Notes under the pieces: model-generated | Seen by the model: the letters and a program-made list of their open reading frames with translations, nothing else | What the model was told of the DNA's origin: nothing | Databases searched by the model: none | Program-made: the position numbers and the translations under genes | Part shown: one piece after another, positions 56,315 through 64,000 of the stretch | How positions within the stretch are numbered: position 1 is the stretch's first letter | Layout of the letters: each line of letters starts with the position of its first letter | Origin: Clostridiaceae bacterium BL-3 | Lineage (GTDB): Bacteria; Bacillota; Clostridia; Clostridiales; Clostridiaceae | Direction of reading: 5' to 3' | DNA length: 64,000 nt | NCBI GenBank assembly: GCA_902809985.1 | Contig: CADDXC010000001.1 | Span: 2,976,001 to 3,040,000 of the forward strand

Positions 56315-57412
56315 TCACCACTTTAACAAATTTACTGCTTTATCATTTACATATAGATCCTCTGCTTCTGTAATAAGTTCCCCTATAAGTTCTTTAACCT
56401 TAACTATCTTATCTATTCTGTAGGCGTTGCTTCCAACAAACACAAGTCCCTTTTCTATTTTCCCCCTGACTGAATTAATTAAAGCTTCAGATATACAATA
56501 GGGGGTCTTATTGGGATCACATTTTTTTAAGCAATTGTAACATTTACAGGGTACAATTCTATTTTTTTCAACTTCTTGTATGAACTTATTTCTCAAAGCT
56601 CTTCCAGGAAGGCCTACAGGACTTTTTATTATCTTTATATCCTCTTTTCTCGAGTTTATATATGCTCTCTTAAAATTTATATGTGCATCACATTCTTCAG
56701 TAGCCACAAAACGACTTCCCATCTGAACTCCACTTGCCCCTAATCTTAAAAACCTTACAATATCCCCTCCCGTATAAATACCGCCTGCTGCTATTACTGG
56801 AATATTTTTTTCACATTTTAACGAATTCACAGTTTTAATGACATCGCACACTATATCATCCAAATGCTCTTTCCCTTCTTTAAGCTGTTCTAGATGAAAT
56901 CCCAAATGTCCTCCTGCTTCTGGTCCCTCCACTACAATTGCATCCGGTATTCTATTATATCTTTTAATCCAGCTTCTTATTATAATAGAAGCTGCTTTCC
57001 CTGAAGAAACTATAGGTGCCAGCTTAACATCACTCCCTACCGCAAGTCTAGGAAGACTAAGTGGAAGACCTGCACCTGATATAATTATATCAACCTTTTC
57101 TTCTATAGAAGTTTTTACCATATCTTCATAGTCACTTATGGCTACCATGATATTTACTCCAATTATACCTTTAGGAGACAACTTCCTGGCTTTCCTTATT
57201 TCCTTTCTCAAAGCTCTGATATTCGCTTCCTTGGTATTTGTTTCAAAATCTGGTTCTCTGTATCCTATCTGCACTGTAGAAATCACGCCAATACCACCTT
57301 CATTTGCCACTGCCTGTGCAAGCCTATATCCAGAAATACCCACACCCATACCGCCTTGAATAATGGGTATAGTAGTTTTCAAATTTCCTATAATCAATGG
57401 AGGTAATTTCAT
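56315..57412 (-). CDS. FabK-like FMN oxidoreductase / nitronate monooxygenase with Cys cluster
   Basis: 365 aa, paralogue of fabK in the same operon: PIIQGGMGVGISG, GGIGVIST, VEGPEAGGHLG and AAGGIYTGGDIVRFLRLGA are the FMN site. It differs by a Cys-rich region near the C-terminus (CKCYNCLKKCDPN ... YC) that could bind Fe-S or zinc and is absent from fabK. Either a second enoyl reductase or a nitronate/2-enoate oxidoreductase; the operon position favours lipid metabolism. ATG 57412 with GGGGAGAG; an in-frame TTG at 57445 overlaps the FabT box and is rejected. First gene of the operon. Confidence 0.82.
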   Translation of the reverse strand: MKLPPLIIGNLKTTIPIIQGGMGVGISGYRLAQAVANEGGIGVISTVQIGYREPDFETNTKEANIRALRKEIRKARKLSPKGIIGVNIMVAISDYEDMVKTSIEEKVDIIISGAGLPLSLPRLAVGSDVKLAPIVSSGKAASIIIRSWIKRYNRIPDAIVVEGPEAGGHLGFHLEQLKEGKEHLDDIVCDVIKTVNSLKCEKNIPVIAAGGIYTGGDIVRFLRLGASGVQMGSRFVATEECDAHINFKRAYINSRKEDIKIIKSPVGLPGRALRNKFIQEVEKNRIVPCKCYNCLKKCDPNKTPYCISEALINSVRGKIEKGLVFVGSNAYRIDKIVKVKELIGELITEAEDLYVNDKAVNLLKW

Positions 57413-57433
57413 ATAACTCTCCCCTTTTAAATT

Positions 57434-57462
57434 TTTGATAATCAAATATTTTGATAATCAAA
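57434..57462. promoter_or_regulatory. two tandem FabT boxes
   Basis: TTTGATAATCAAA occurs at 57434-57446 and 57450-57462, each a perfect 13-bp dyad, centres 16 bp apart. It is close to the FabT consensus core TTTGATTATCAAA. The second copy touches the -10 box of the operon promoter. Confidence 0.75.
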
Positions 57463-57490
57463 GTATATATTAAAAAATTAAAGCTGTCTA
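57462..57490 (-). promoter_or_regulatory. sigma-A promoter of the fab-acc operon
   Basis: The minus strand has TAGACA (57485-57490), a 17-nt spacer and TATACT (57462-57467), 50 nt before the first gene, overlapped by FabT boxes. Confidence 0.65.
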
Positions 57491-57560
57491 TAGTTTTTAT
57501 CAATAAAATCAATATTTTTTCCTATTTATGTATAAATTATTTTACAAATATATTTTCAAA

Positions 57561-57589
57561 ATTGTTTAAAAATATATTATTTAAACAAT
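57561..57589. repeat. 29-bp inverted repeat upstream of the permease promoter
   Basis: ATTGTTTAAA (57561-57570) and TTTAAACAAT (57580-57589) are perfect inverted repeats 9 nt apart, between divergent fab and permease transcripts. Possible operator. Confidence 0.4.
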
Positions 57590-57607
57590 AATTTCATTGC
57601 TAAAATA

Positions 57608-57636
57608 TTGACAATATTTTTTTAATATTGTATGAT
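57608..57636 (+). promoter_or_regulatory. strong promoter with internal dyad for the structured RNA and permease
   Basis: TTGACA (57608-57613), 17-nt spacer, TATGAT (57631-57636). The spacer carries a dyad CAATATT/AATATTG (57612-57630). A second TTGACT/TATTAA with 17-nt spacing lies at 57653-57681. Confidence 0.7.
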
Positions 57637-57747
57637 CAGAAGTAATAACTTATTGACTAACTAGTTAATTAATTTTATTAAAATTCTTTTACTCTTATGG
57701 AAATTCTTTTATATGCTACATTTATATTAGAATTGCCATTTTAATAA

Positions 57748-58036
57748 TAAATATCAAATAACCATTAGGTTCAAGTAGAATTCATGCATAAACAGAGTTC
57801 TTTGCTTCAGGTAGGGTTTTTGACACCATCTGAAGTTTAGAAATCGTTATCCAGGGGCGTAGCTGCCCTTATCTGTCACTTATAGAAGTGGCAGTATTAG
57901 AGCAGGTAGCTATCGGATAAAGAATGCTTTTCCTATATGAACCTTAGAAAAACTTATCTAGGCACATATTTAAATATCAGCGTTCTATTTTGGTAGATTT
58001 TGGTTATTACCTAAAATTACCATTAATTGATATTTA
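57748..58036 (+). ncRNA. large structured RNA upstream of the purine permease, unassigned
   Basis: Nested helices by eye: TAAATATCAA/TTGATATTTA (57748-57757 with 58027-58036), AATAACCA/TGGTTATT (57757-57764 with 58001-58008), AGGTTCA/TGAACCT (57767-57773 with 57938-57944). Inside: AGAATTC/GAGTTCT, CTTCAG/CTGAAG, TTATCC/GGATAA (57847-57852 with 57915-57920) enclosing AGGGGC/GCCCTT and a 9-bp hairpin CTGTCACTT/AAGTGGCAG. The loop TAGCT (57860-57864) can pair with AGCTA (57908-57912) as a pseudoknot. The purine-riboswitch core is absent. Possibly a known abundant clostridial RNA (for example raiA-like) or a new riboswitch; family unassigned by me. Confidence 0.75.
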
Positions 58037-58110
58037 CTCCTTTCACTTTGAACTCTGTAATAAATATGGTAGCCCTTAGATAAAGATTATATTTTAAAGG
58101 AGGACTATAC

Positions 58111-59475
58111 ATGACAGAAAAAGATGTAAAAAAAGTAGACAAAGTAAATCAAATGCTGCCAATTCCTCAACTCGCCACTTTAGGACTTCAACATGTACTT
58201 GCTATGTATGCAGGTGCTGTAGCAGTACCTTTGGTAATTGGCAGCTCTGTAGGGCTGACTCCACAACATCTATCGCTTTTGGTAGCCGCAGATCTATTTA
58301 CCTGTGGTATCGCAACTTTACTACAAGCTATTGGTATTGGAAACTTTATAGGAATAAGACTTCCCGCAATTTTGGGATGTACATTTGCAGCAGTTGGTCC
58401 AATAATTATTATCGGTAAAAATTTTGGAATGCAAACGGTTTACGGAGCTATAATAGTATCAGCTATATTTATGTTTCTGGTCGCTCCACTATACGGGAAA
58501 ATATTGAAGCTCTTTCCCAATGTAGTAATAGGAACTGTCGTAACTATGATCGGTCTTTCATTAATCAATGTAGGCGCTACCAGTATTGGAGGTGGCAGTG
58601 GTGTAAAGGATTTTGGAAATATAAAAAATCTTTTATTAGCTGGATTTGTAATCGTTATAGTTTTATTATCAAATAAATACTTAAAGGGATTTTTTCAATC
58701 CATATCTATCTTAAATGGTATTGTGATTGGTACTATAGTAGCATCCTTCATGGGTATGGTTGACTTTTCTGTAGTCACAAACGCTAAATGGCTGAGCTTT
58801 GTACATCCATTCAGTTTTGGTATACCTAAATTCAACATAGGTACAATAATCATGATGTGTTTTGTAATGCTTACAGTAATGATTGAATCCACCGGTACCT
58901 ACCTTGGAATAGGTAGGGTCTGTGACAAGGATATAAGTGAAAAGGATATTGTTCGTGGAATAAGAGCAGAGGGTATTTCCTCACTTTTAGGTGGCATATT
59001 CAATTCATTCCCCTATACTACATTCAATCAGAATTTAGGTCTTTTAGCTCTGAGCAGGGTAACAAGTCGTTTCGTAGTAGTGGCTTCTGGTATCATCCTC
59101 ATTGCTCTTGGATTAATTCCGAAATTCGCCGCTTTAGCTACTATTATTCCTCAGCCTGTTATAGGAGGAGCAACTATCATAATGTTTGCAATGGTTGCCG
59201 TTGCAGGTATTCAAATGCTTTCTTCCGTAGACTTCAACAAAAATTCAAACATGCTGATAGTTGCCTGTTCTATAGGATTAGGTCTTGGAGTAACTATGGT
59301 TCCAGATTTATTAAAAAATACTCCTCAGATATTTAATTCCATATTCAGTAGTGGAATTGTAACAGCAACTGTAACAGCTGTAATTCTCAACGCCTTTTTA
59401 AATCACGGACATCATGAAAGCGCCGTCAAAAGCAGTAATAATTCACAGAATATAAAAAATACTGAAATTAAATAA
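58111..59475 (+). CDS. NCS2 xanthine/uracil permease
   Basis: 454 aa, about 12-14 membrane segments, nucleobase transporter of the NAT/NCS2 family: LGLQHVLAMYAGAVAVPL, TFAAVGPI, MIESTGTYLGIGR, and the NAT signature region FNQNLGLLALSRVTSR. Likely takes up xanthine, uric acid or related purines for the degradation genes nearby, but uracil cannot be excluded. ATG 58111 with AAAGGAGG. Led by the structured RNA. Confidence 0.92.
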   Translation: MTEKDVKKVDKVNQMLPIPQLATLGLQHVLAMYAGAVAVPLVIGSSVGLTPQHLSLLVAADLFTCGIATLLQAIGIGNFIGIRLPAILGCTFAAVGPIIIIGKNFGMQTVYGAIIVSAIFMFLVAPLYGKILKLFPNVVIGTVVTMIGLSLINVGATSIGGGSGVKDFGNIKNLLLAGFVIVIVLLSNKYLKGFFQSISILNGIVIGTIVASFMGMVDFSVVTNAKWLSFVHPFSFGIPKFNIGTIIMMCFVMLTVMIESTGTYLGIGRVCDKDISEKDIVRGIRAEGISSLLGGIFNSFPYTTFNQNLGLLALSRVTSRFVVVASGIILIALGLIPKFAALATIIPQPVIGGATIIMFAMVAVAGIQMLSSVDFNKNSNMLIVACSIGLGLGVTMVPDLLKNTPQIFNSIFSSGIVTATVTAVILNAFLNHGHHESAVKSSNNSQNIKNTEIK

Positions 59476-59491
59476 ACTAATCTATGTATTT

Positions 59492-59531
59492 AAAGAACTG
59501 CCTAAAAATACTTTAAGGCAGTTCTTTTTAT
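59492..59531 (+). terminator. terminator of the permease gene
   Basis: AAAGAACTGCCT (59492-59503) with AGGCAGTTCTTT (59516-59527), tail TTTTTAT. Confidence 0.8.
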
Positions 59532-59570
59532 ATTATTGTAAATCGGATAAAAATACATAATCTCTCTTGA

Positions 59571-60332
59571 TCAAAATAAAAGTAAAGTACCTGCTGTAAT
59601 AGGTACTAAAATCATTGCAGTTTTTAGTATAGGTACAGGAACCCGCCTTGTAAGTTTGGCACCTATATAAGATCCCATCATTGTACCTGCTACCACTTCA
59701 ATCAGCAAATGAATGTTTAAATATCCCAAATGATAATATCCAGCTCCACCAGCTAAAGCTATGGGAACGATTACCATCATGGTAGTTCCAGCAGATTCAC
59801 GTATTGACATTCCCAGTATAAACATTAAACCAATTTGGATGAAGGAAGCAGAACCTATACCACACATACCTGAAATAGCACCAGTAATCAAACCTATGCT
59901 GCCGCATGATATCCAGAATTTCACTCCATGAGGTAAGTCACCAGACTTATCTATATTTGCATAGTTGCGTGAAACTATAAACATACGGATCCACAAGACC
60001 ACCGCTGACAAGTACAACATTCCAGAAGTAATCCATTTCAATTTATCAGCCGGTATGAAGTATGAAAAATTAGAGCTAGTCCACGCTCCTATTGCACCAA
60101 ATAGTCCAACTGCAATCCCAACTTTCAATACGGCATTTCCCTCTTTATAGTGGCTTAAAGAACCCGAAATGGATGAGAAAATCATTGCTGCAAGGGCTGT
60201 TCCAAGAGATGTATGGATTGGATAATGGAATATTACAGTTAGAATTGATATTATGAATCCTGAACCTCCCGCTCCTACAAATCCTAAAATAGCACCTGTT
60301 ATAAACATAACTACTATAATTTCTAGTGTCAA
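59571..60332 (-). CDS. TSUP (TauE/SafE) family membrane protein
   Basis: 253 aa, about eight helices; two GAILGFVGAGGSG-like repeats (residues about 12-25 and 148-160 GAISGMCGIGSASF) typical of TauE/SafE anion or sulfur-compound exporters. Substrate unknown. TTG start 60332 with GAGG 8 nt upstream. Separated from the tetR gene by a hairpin, so probably its own transcript. Confidence 0.82.
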   Translation of the reverse strand: MTLEIIVVMFITGAILGFVGAGGSGFIISILTVIFHYPIHTSLGTALAAMIFSSISGSLSHYKEGNAVLKVGIAVGLFGAIGAWTSSNFSYFIPADKLKWITSGMLYLSAVVLWIRMFIVSRNYANIDKSGDLPHGVKFWISCGSIGLITGAISGMCGIGSASFIQIGLMFILGMSIRESAGTTMMVIVPIALAGGAGYYHLGYLNIHLLIEVVAGTMMGSYIGAKLTRRVPVPILKTAMILVPITAGTLLLF

Positions 60333-60373
60333 TTAAAATTCCTCTTTTCCTATGATAAATTAATGCTTAAAAA

Positions 60374-60419
60374 TGGAAATGAGCTTAAATTCACATAAGA
60401 TAACCCGCACTCATTTCCA
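60374..60419 (-). terminator. terminator of the tetR gene
   Basis: TGGAAATGAG (60374-60383) with CTCATTTCCA (60410-60419), 26-nt loop, and T-run on the minus strand after the stem. Confidence 0.65.
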
Positions 60420-60440
60420 AATTATATATTATAAATAATT

Positions 60441-61025
60441 CTACTTTTGAAAAATTTCATCAAATATGAGCTTTTCCGCTGCATTAAAATATTTATCCAG
60501 ATCAAATTTCCCCTCATCTATAAGATATTGTAATGAACCACCCAGCATTAAAGATACCATTATAAACGGTAACATATTTTTGATTTCATCATTCACTTTT
60601 TCTATGGATTCACCTTTTTCCAATATTTCATTTACATTATTTCTCCATATGTTAAAGGTATTCTGAAATTTTTTTCTTATCTCTTCATTTACTGTTCCCT
60701 GGACCCAGTAGTCAAATTGAATATATTCCAATTCTTTTCTATTCATAATTTCATCTTTTTTCTGATCAAAAAGACCCTTAATATTCTCTTTAGCATCTTT
60801 ATTTTTTAAATCAATATAATTTTTACGTAAAGCAGAAAATTTTTCTTGTACCTCATCTAAAAGTGATGTCATTATGTCATTTTTAGTGGCAAAATGATAA
60901 TGTAAATTACCCTGGCTCATTTTAGCCTCTTCAGCTATCATATACATACGTGTTCCACTTATTTTTTCCCTGGATACCACTTTCATAGCAGCATCTAGTA
61001 TCTTTTTTTTTATATCTTTTGTCAT
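60441..61025 (-). CDS. TetR-family transcriptional regulator
   Basis: 194 aa. N-terminal HTH (about 12-52, ISGTRMYMIAEEAKMSQGNLHYHF) and an all-helical ligand domain. Its targets may be the neighbouring TSUP or ssnA genes. ATG 61025 with GAGG 11 nt upstream. Confidence 0.88.
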   Translation of the reverse strand: MTKDIKKKILDAAMKVVSREKISGTRMYMIAEEAKMSQGNLHYHFATKNDIMTSLLDEVQEKFSALRKNYIDLKNKDAKENIKGLFDQKKDEIMNRKELEYIQFDYWVQGTVNEEIRKKFQNTFNIWRNNVNEILEKGESIEKVNDEIKNMLPFIMVSLMLGGSLQYLIDEGKFDLDKYFNAAEKLIFDEIFQK

Positions 61026-61136
61026 ATTATCAATAACCTCTCTTCTCTTAACAAGTTACACATTAAATGAGTTCGACATTTAACAATAACTCCATATACT
61101 CCAAATTTTAAAGTAAAATGAATTTAATTTCAACAT

Positions 61137-61181
61137 AAAGATAAATTCCGGCAAAAATTTATCTTACCGGAATTTATCTTT
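61137..61181 (-). terminator. hairpin after ssnA
   Basis: 15-bp perfect stem (61137-61151 with 61167-61181), 14 nt after the ssnA stop codon. Confidence 0.7.
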
Positions 61182-61194
61182 ATAAAATCAATTT

Positions 61195-62523
61195 TTAGAA
61201 ACGCTTCCAAAGGTTATTTGCAAGTTCACGGCTCTTTGCCATAATACCTTCCTCATCAATATCAATAAGTTCTCTGTCTTCCATAATGACTTTTCCATTT
61301 ATAATAGTTGTATCTACACATTTCCCATTAACACCAAACAGCAGATGGCTGTTGACATTATCTTTATTGATAGGAGTAGGTGGATTATAATCAACTACAA
61401 TTACATCAGCTAATGCTCCCTCTTTCAATATTCCTACCTGTCCATCGATAAATCTTTCAGTTATCTTCCTGTTGTTTTCAAACAACATATTTGGTATTTC
61501 CGTATACGCCACTGTTGAATCTTTTTTTACATGTTTATGAATAAGATTTCCGACTTTATAGGATTCCATCATATCTGTAGTATACCCATCCGTTCCAAGT
61601 CCAAGTAATATTCCTTTTTTATACATCTCAAGTACAGGAGAAGCTCCCACTGCATTTCCCATATTGGACTCCGGATTATGGACTACTATGGCATTCTTCT
61701 TTTTGATTAGATCAAGTTCTTTCTCAGCCACATGAATACAATGCACCAAAATAGTCTTATCACAAAGCACCCCCGCATCATACCATCTCTCTACAATTCC
61801 CTTACCATATTTAGCTTTTGAATCTATCATATCTTGAACGCCTTCACCAGTGTGAATATGAAATCCTGTATTCAGACCTGAAATAGCATTTAAACATTTT
61901 TCTAAAGTTTTATCCGATATTGTCATGGAAGCGTGAAGTCCAAACATAGCTTTTAGCATATCATCATTTTTACGGTTGCAATACTTAATAAACTCTACAT
62001 TCTCAGCAATACCTTCATCAGCTATCTTTTCTCCATCTCTATCAGAAGTTTCATAGCACAAATTACTTCTAATCCCTATCTTCTCCGCAGCTTCAGCAAT
62101 TTTAAACAAACTTCCTCTAACTGCATGTGCACTGGCATGATGATCAAAAACCGTTGTCACTCCATTTTTTACTTCATCTATCATGGGAACTATGGCACTG
62201 TAATACACATCTTCCAGTGTGAGAGTCCTATCCAGTCTCCACCATAGCCCTGTAAGTATATCAACTAAATTCTTAGCAGGTGGGCTGTCATTGGCCATGC
62301 CTCTAGCAAAAGTACTGTAATAATGCATATGAGTATTTATAAATCCCGGCATAATGAGCCTATTTTTTGCATTTATAAATCTGGCATCATCGTATTTTGT
62401 CCTCAAATTCTCTGTGGTTCCAACCTCCATAATTTTGTTCCCATCAATTGCAATACAACCATTATCTATAATGGGTCTGATTTCATCTCTAGTAATAACC
62501 TTGCCATTTCCAACAAGATACAT
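61195..62523 (-). CDS. ssnA: putative aminohydrolase SsnA
   Basis: 442-aa amidohydrolase of the SsnA type, found beside selenium-dependent hydroxylases and ygfK (TIGR03314). Metal ligands: HMH in FINTHMHYYS, GFHIHTGEG, HCIHVAEKE and Asp in GLGTDGYTTD. Reaction not established; a purine-derived deaminase is the usual guess. ATG 62523 with GGAGG upstream. 24 nt after ygfK, so cotranscribed. Confidence 0.9.
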   Translation of the reverse strand: MYLVGNGKVITRDEIRPIIDNGCIAIDGNKIMEVGTTENLRTKYDDARFINAKNRLIMPGFINTHMHYYSTFARGMANDSPPAKNLVDILTGLWWRLDRTLTLEDVYYSAIVPMIDEVKNGVTTVFDHHASAHAVRGSLFKIAEAAEKIGIRSNLCYETSDRDGEKIADEGIAENVEFIKYCNRKNDDMLKAMFGLHASMTISDKTLEKCLNAISGLNTGFHIHTGEGVQDMIDSKAKYGKGIVERWYDAGVLCDKTILVHCIHVAEKELDLIKKKNAIVVHNPESNMGNAVGASPVLEMYKKGILLGLGTDGYTTDMMESYKVGNLIHKHVKKDSTVAYTEIPNMLFENNRKITERFIDGQVGILKEGALADVIVVDYNPPTPINKDNVNSHLLFGVNGKCVDTTIINGKVIMEDRELIDIDEEGIMAKSRELANNLWKRF

Positions 62524-62547
62524 TTATCCTTCCTCCTAACCTATAAA

Positions 62548-64000
62548 TTATTTTAACATATAATTATATTTCTTCATGCAGGTATTAATTATGGATTCCA
62601 TCTCCTTTGAAACAACATTCTTATCCCCAAGTATATAATCGGTAACCTGTCCATTTTCTTTTCTAACTTTAAATAGAGACTTTTCCCTATCCAATATGAC
62701 AAAGCCCTTATTTGTACTATTTTCAAAATCTCTCACTGACCAGAAAAGAGTCACTTTATCTTTGTAAGGGTTACCATCGTAAGGGCAGAAGATACCACAA
62801 TTTCCACACTCATTACACATTCCATCTACATGTAAAATCTGATGTTTGGACTCGAAATTTTCTTCAACTTTGATCAGTACATTGGCCCTGTTCGGACACA
62901 CATCAACACATAATTCACAAATATGGCTGCAAGCAAGACATCTTTCCGATTCATATTCTTCGCAGACAGGATCTCTAAGTATTCCCTTTTTGTTATATAA
63001 TTCTTTTATATCTAAGGAAATATTTTTATCTGCAAAATCATTATTTAGGTTTTCCCTTGTCAATATATTTTTAGCTATTATCTTTCCATCCGCTATAGCA
63101 CTTACAATAGTAGATGGTCCTTTTTTAACATCTCCTGCCACATATACTTTTGGGATACTGGTTTCACAAAAATCATTTATCTCAGGAAATCCTCTGTCAT
63201 TCAATTTTACTCCATTACTGGACAATAGGTCCGTATCTATTTGTTCTCCCACTGCAAAAATAACTGTATCCGCCGGTAGTTTTTTAATTTCCCCTGTTAC
63301 CTCGGGTCTCCTCCTACCCGAGCTGTCCTTTGAGCCCAATTTCATTACATCACAGACAAGTTCACCTTTTCTCACAGCTTTAGGTGAGAGGAGTTCTTTA
63401 AACAGAATGCCTTCTGAGCTGGCCAATTTCAATTCTTCCAGTGTAGCTGGCATGTATTTTCTCGTTCTTCTATAAACTATGGATACATTCTCAACGCCAT
63501 ATACTCTCTTGGCAGCTCTAGCAGAGTCCATTGCGACATCGCCGCCTCCGATAACGCAAACATGCTTTCCTAATCTTATGCTTTCTTTTTCTGATTTGAA
63601 TTTTTCCAGAAATGCCAGGGCATCAACTACTTTCTCCTTTCCTTCCTCTAGTGATATCTTCCCAGGCTTCCATGCACCTGTTGCAATCACTATATAATCG
63701 TATTCTTTCTTCAATCTATTTATATCAAAAACTCCGTCTATACCAAATTTAAATTTTACTCCATGCTTTTTAACCAATTCAAAATCCTTCCTAATCATAT
63801 CTGAAGAAATTCTGAATTCCGGAATTACATATTCTACTATACCATAAGGCTTTTCCCTTTTATCCATTACCGTTACATCAATGCCATTTCTTCTGAGAAA
63901 TGCAGCTGCTGAAAGTCCTGCCGGACCTGCACCTATAACTGCCACCTTTTTATTACTCTTCAATTCTACCGGTTTGATATTCTCCACATACCTATCTTGA
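62548..64000 (-). CDS. ygfK: YgfK-type oxidoreductase, C-terminal part (cut by window edge)
   Basis: The frame is open to the window end and no start is seen, so this is the C-terminal part of a longer (about 1000-aa) protein. Visible are the FAD motif VIGAGPAGLSAAAFLRRNG, the NADPH-type motif VIGGGDVAMDSARAAKRV, glutamate-synthase-like redox domains, and two Fe-S clusters near the end (CLACSHICELCVDVCPNRAN and CNECGNCGIFCPYDG). This matches YgfK (TIGR03315), originally called a selenate reductase subunit, now linked to uric acid/purine degradation. It may supply or accept electrons for the FAD-less Xdh. Confidence 0.92.
   Translation of the reverse strand, partial: QDRYVENIKPVELKSNKKVAVIGAGPAGLSAAAFLRRNGIDVTVMDKREKPYGIVEYVIPEFRISSDMIRKDFELVKKHGVKFKFGIDGVFDINRLKKEYDYIVIATGAWKPGKISLEEGKEKVVDALAFLEKFKSEKESIRLGKHVCVIGGGDVAMDSARAAKRVYGVENVSIVYRRTRKYMPATLEELKLASSEGILFKELLSPKAVRKGELVCDVMKLGSKDSSGRRRPEVTGEIKKLPADTVIFAVGEQIDTDLLSSNGVKLNDRGFPEINDFCETSIPKVYVAGDVKKGPSTIVSAIADGKIIAKNILTRENLNNDFADKNISLDIKELYNKKGILRDPVCEEYESERCLACSHICELCVDVCPNRANVLIKVEENFESKHQILHVDGMCNECGNCGIFCPYDGNPYKDKVTLFWSVRDFENSTNKGFVILDREKSLFKVRKENGQVTDYILGDKNVVSKEMESIINTCMKKYNYMLK

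Noticed and set aside
57748-58036. Purine (guanine/xanthine) riboswitch before the permease
   Set aside because: The three-way junction core with conserved loops is missing, and the element is far larger and differently folded.
1-64000. CRISPR arrays, insertion sequences, prophage genes
   Set aside because: None seen: no regularly spaced repeats, transposases, integrases or phage structural genes.

Overview
The window looks like chromosome of a low-GC, spore-forming, anaerobic Clostridium (cluster I type). The evidence is strong AT bias, TTG and GTG starts behind good Shine-Dalgarno sequences, the purR-spoVG-glmU-prs-pth neighbourhood, a T-box asnS leader, [FeFe] hydrogenase, dpaL and selenium-dependent molybdenum hydroxylase genes, and an anaerobe-type H-NOX chemoreceptor. 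No phage, insertion sequence or CRISPR array was seen.

Layout. 1-7752 (minus strand): pth (cut by the window edge), an HtrA protease with a two-component system, prs, glmU, spoVG and purR. 7967-15979: murC, a tRNA-Pro(CGG), a group-B-like [FeFe] hydrogenase, a HAD phosphatase, small membrane proteins, a radical SAM protein, a lipoprotein and a YkvI-like transporter. 16055-18466: a dihydropyrimidinase/HyuA-type hydrolase divergent from a PflA-like radical SAM protein. 18533-22334: an H-NOX-MCP sensor, an XRE/S24-like regulator, a DUF3783 protein and glutamate racemase. 22662-29002: a long glutamine synthetase, a 2H phosphoesterase, a DUF1540 protein, murA, walJ/yycJ, a GerMN lipoprotein and a SEC-C protein. 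29020-37373: the purine-catabolic / selenium-dependent hydroxylase block (xdh, dpaL, a sigma-54 activator, yqeC, mocA, yqeB). 37511-45365: a DUF4434 wall protein, T-box-asnS, a dUTPase-like protein, a DMT protein, a LysR regulator, a subtilase and ferritin. 45466-57412 (minus): a complete type II fatty acid synthesis and acetyl-CoA carboxylase operon with its FabT-type regulator. 57413-64000: a promoter and large structured RNA, a xanthine/uracil permease, TSUP, TetR, ssnA and the C-terminal part of ygfK.

How the genes work together. hyuA, dpaL, xdh, ssnA, ygfK, the NCS2 permease and yqeC-mocA-yqeB match the anaerobic purine/uric acid degradation gene set, with the maturation factors for a labile-selenium Mo hydroxylase. 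I found sigma-54 (-24/-12) promoters with exact GG-N10-GC spacing in front of dpaL-xdh, yqeC-mocA-yqeB and hyuA. A sigma-54 activator gene lies between the first two. Its flanks carry 15-bp dyads of the form TTATCAwNwTGATAA, about 95-120 bp upstream of the dpaL promoter and about 150 bp upstream of the yqeC promoter. This is a plausible undescribed purine-selenium regulon.

The other outstanding element is a long structured RNA of about 290 nt (57748-58036) in the leader of the purine permease. It is closed by a 10-bp helix and is clearly not a purine-class aptamer. The fab operon has two tandem FabT boxes overlapping its promoter, and spoVG retains a textbook sigma-H promoter.
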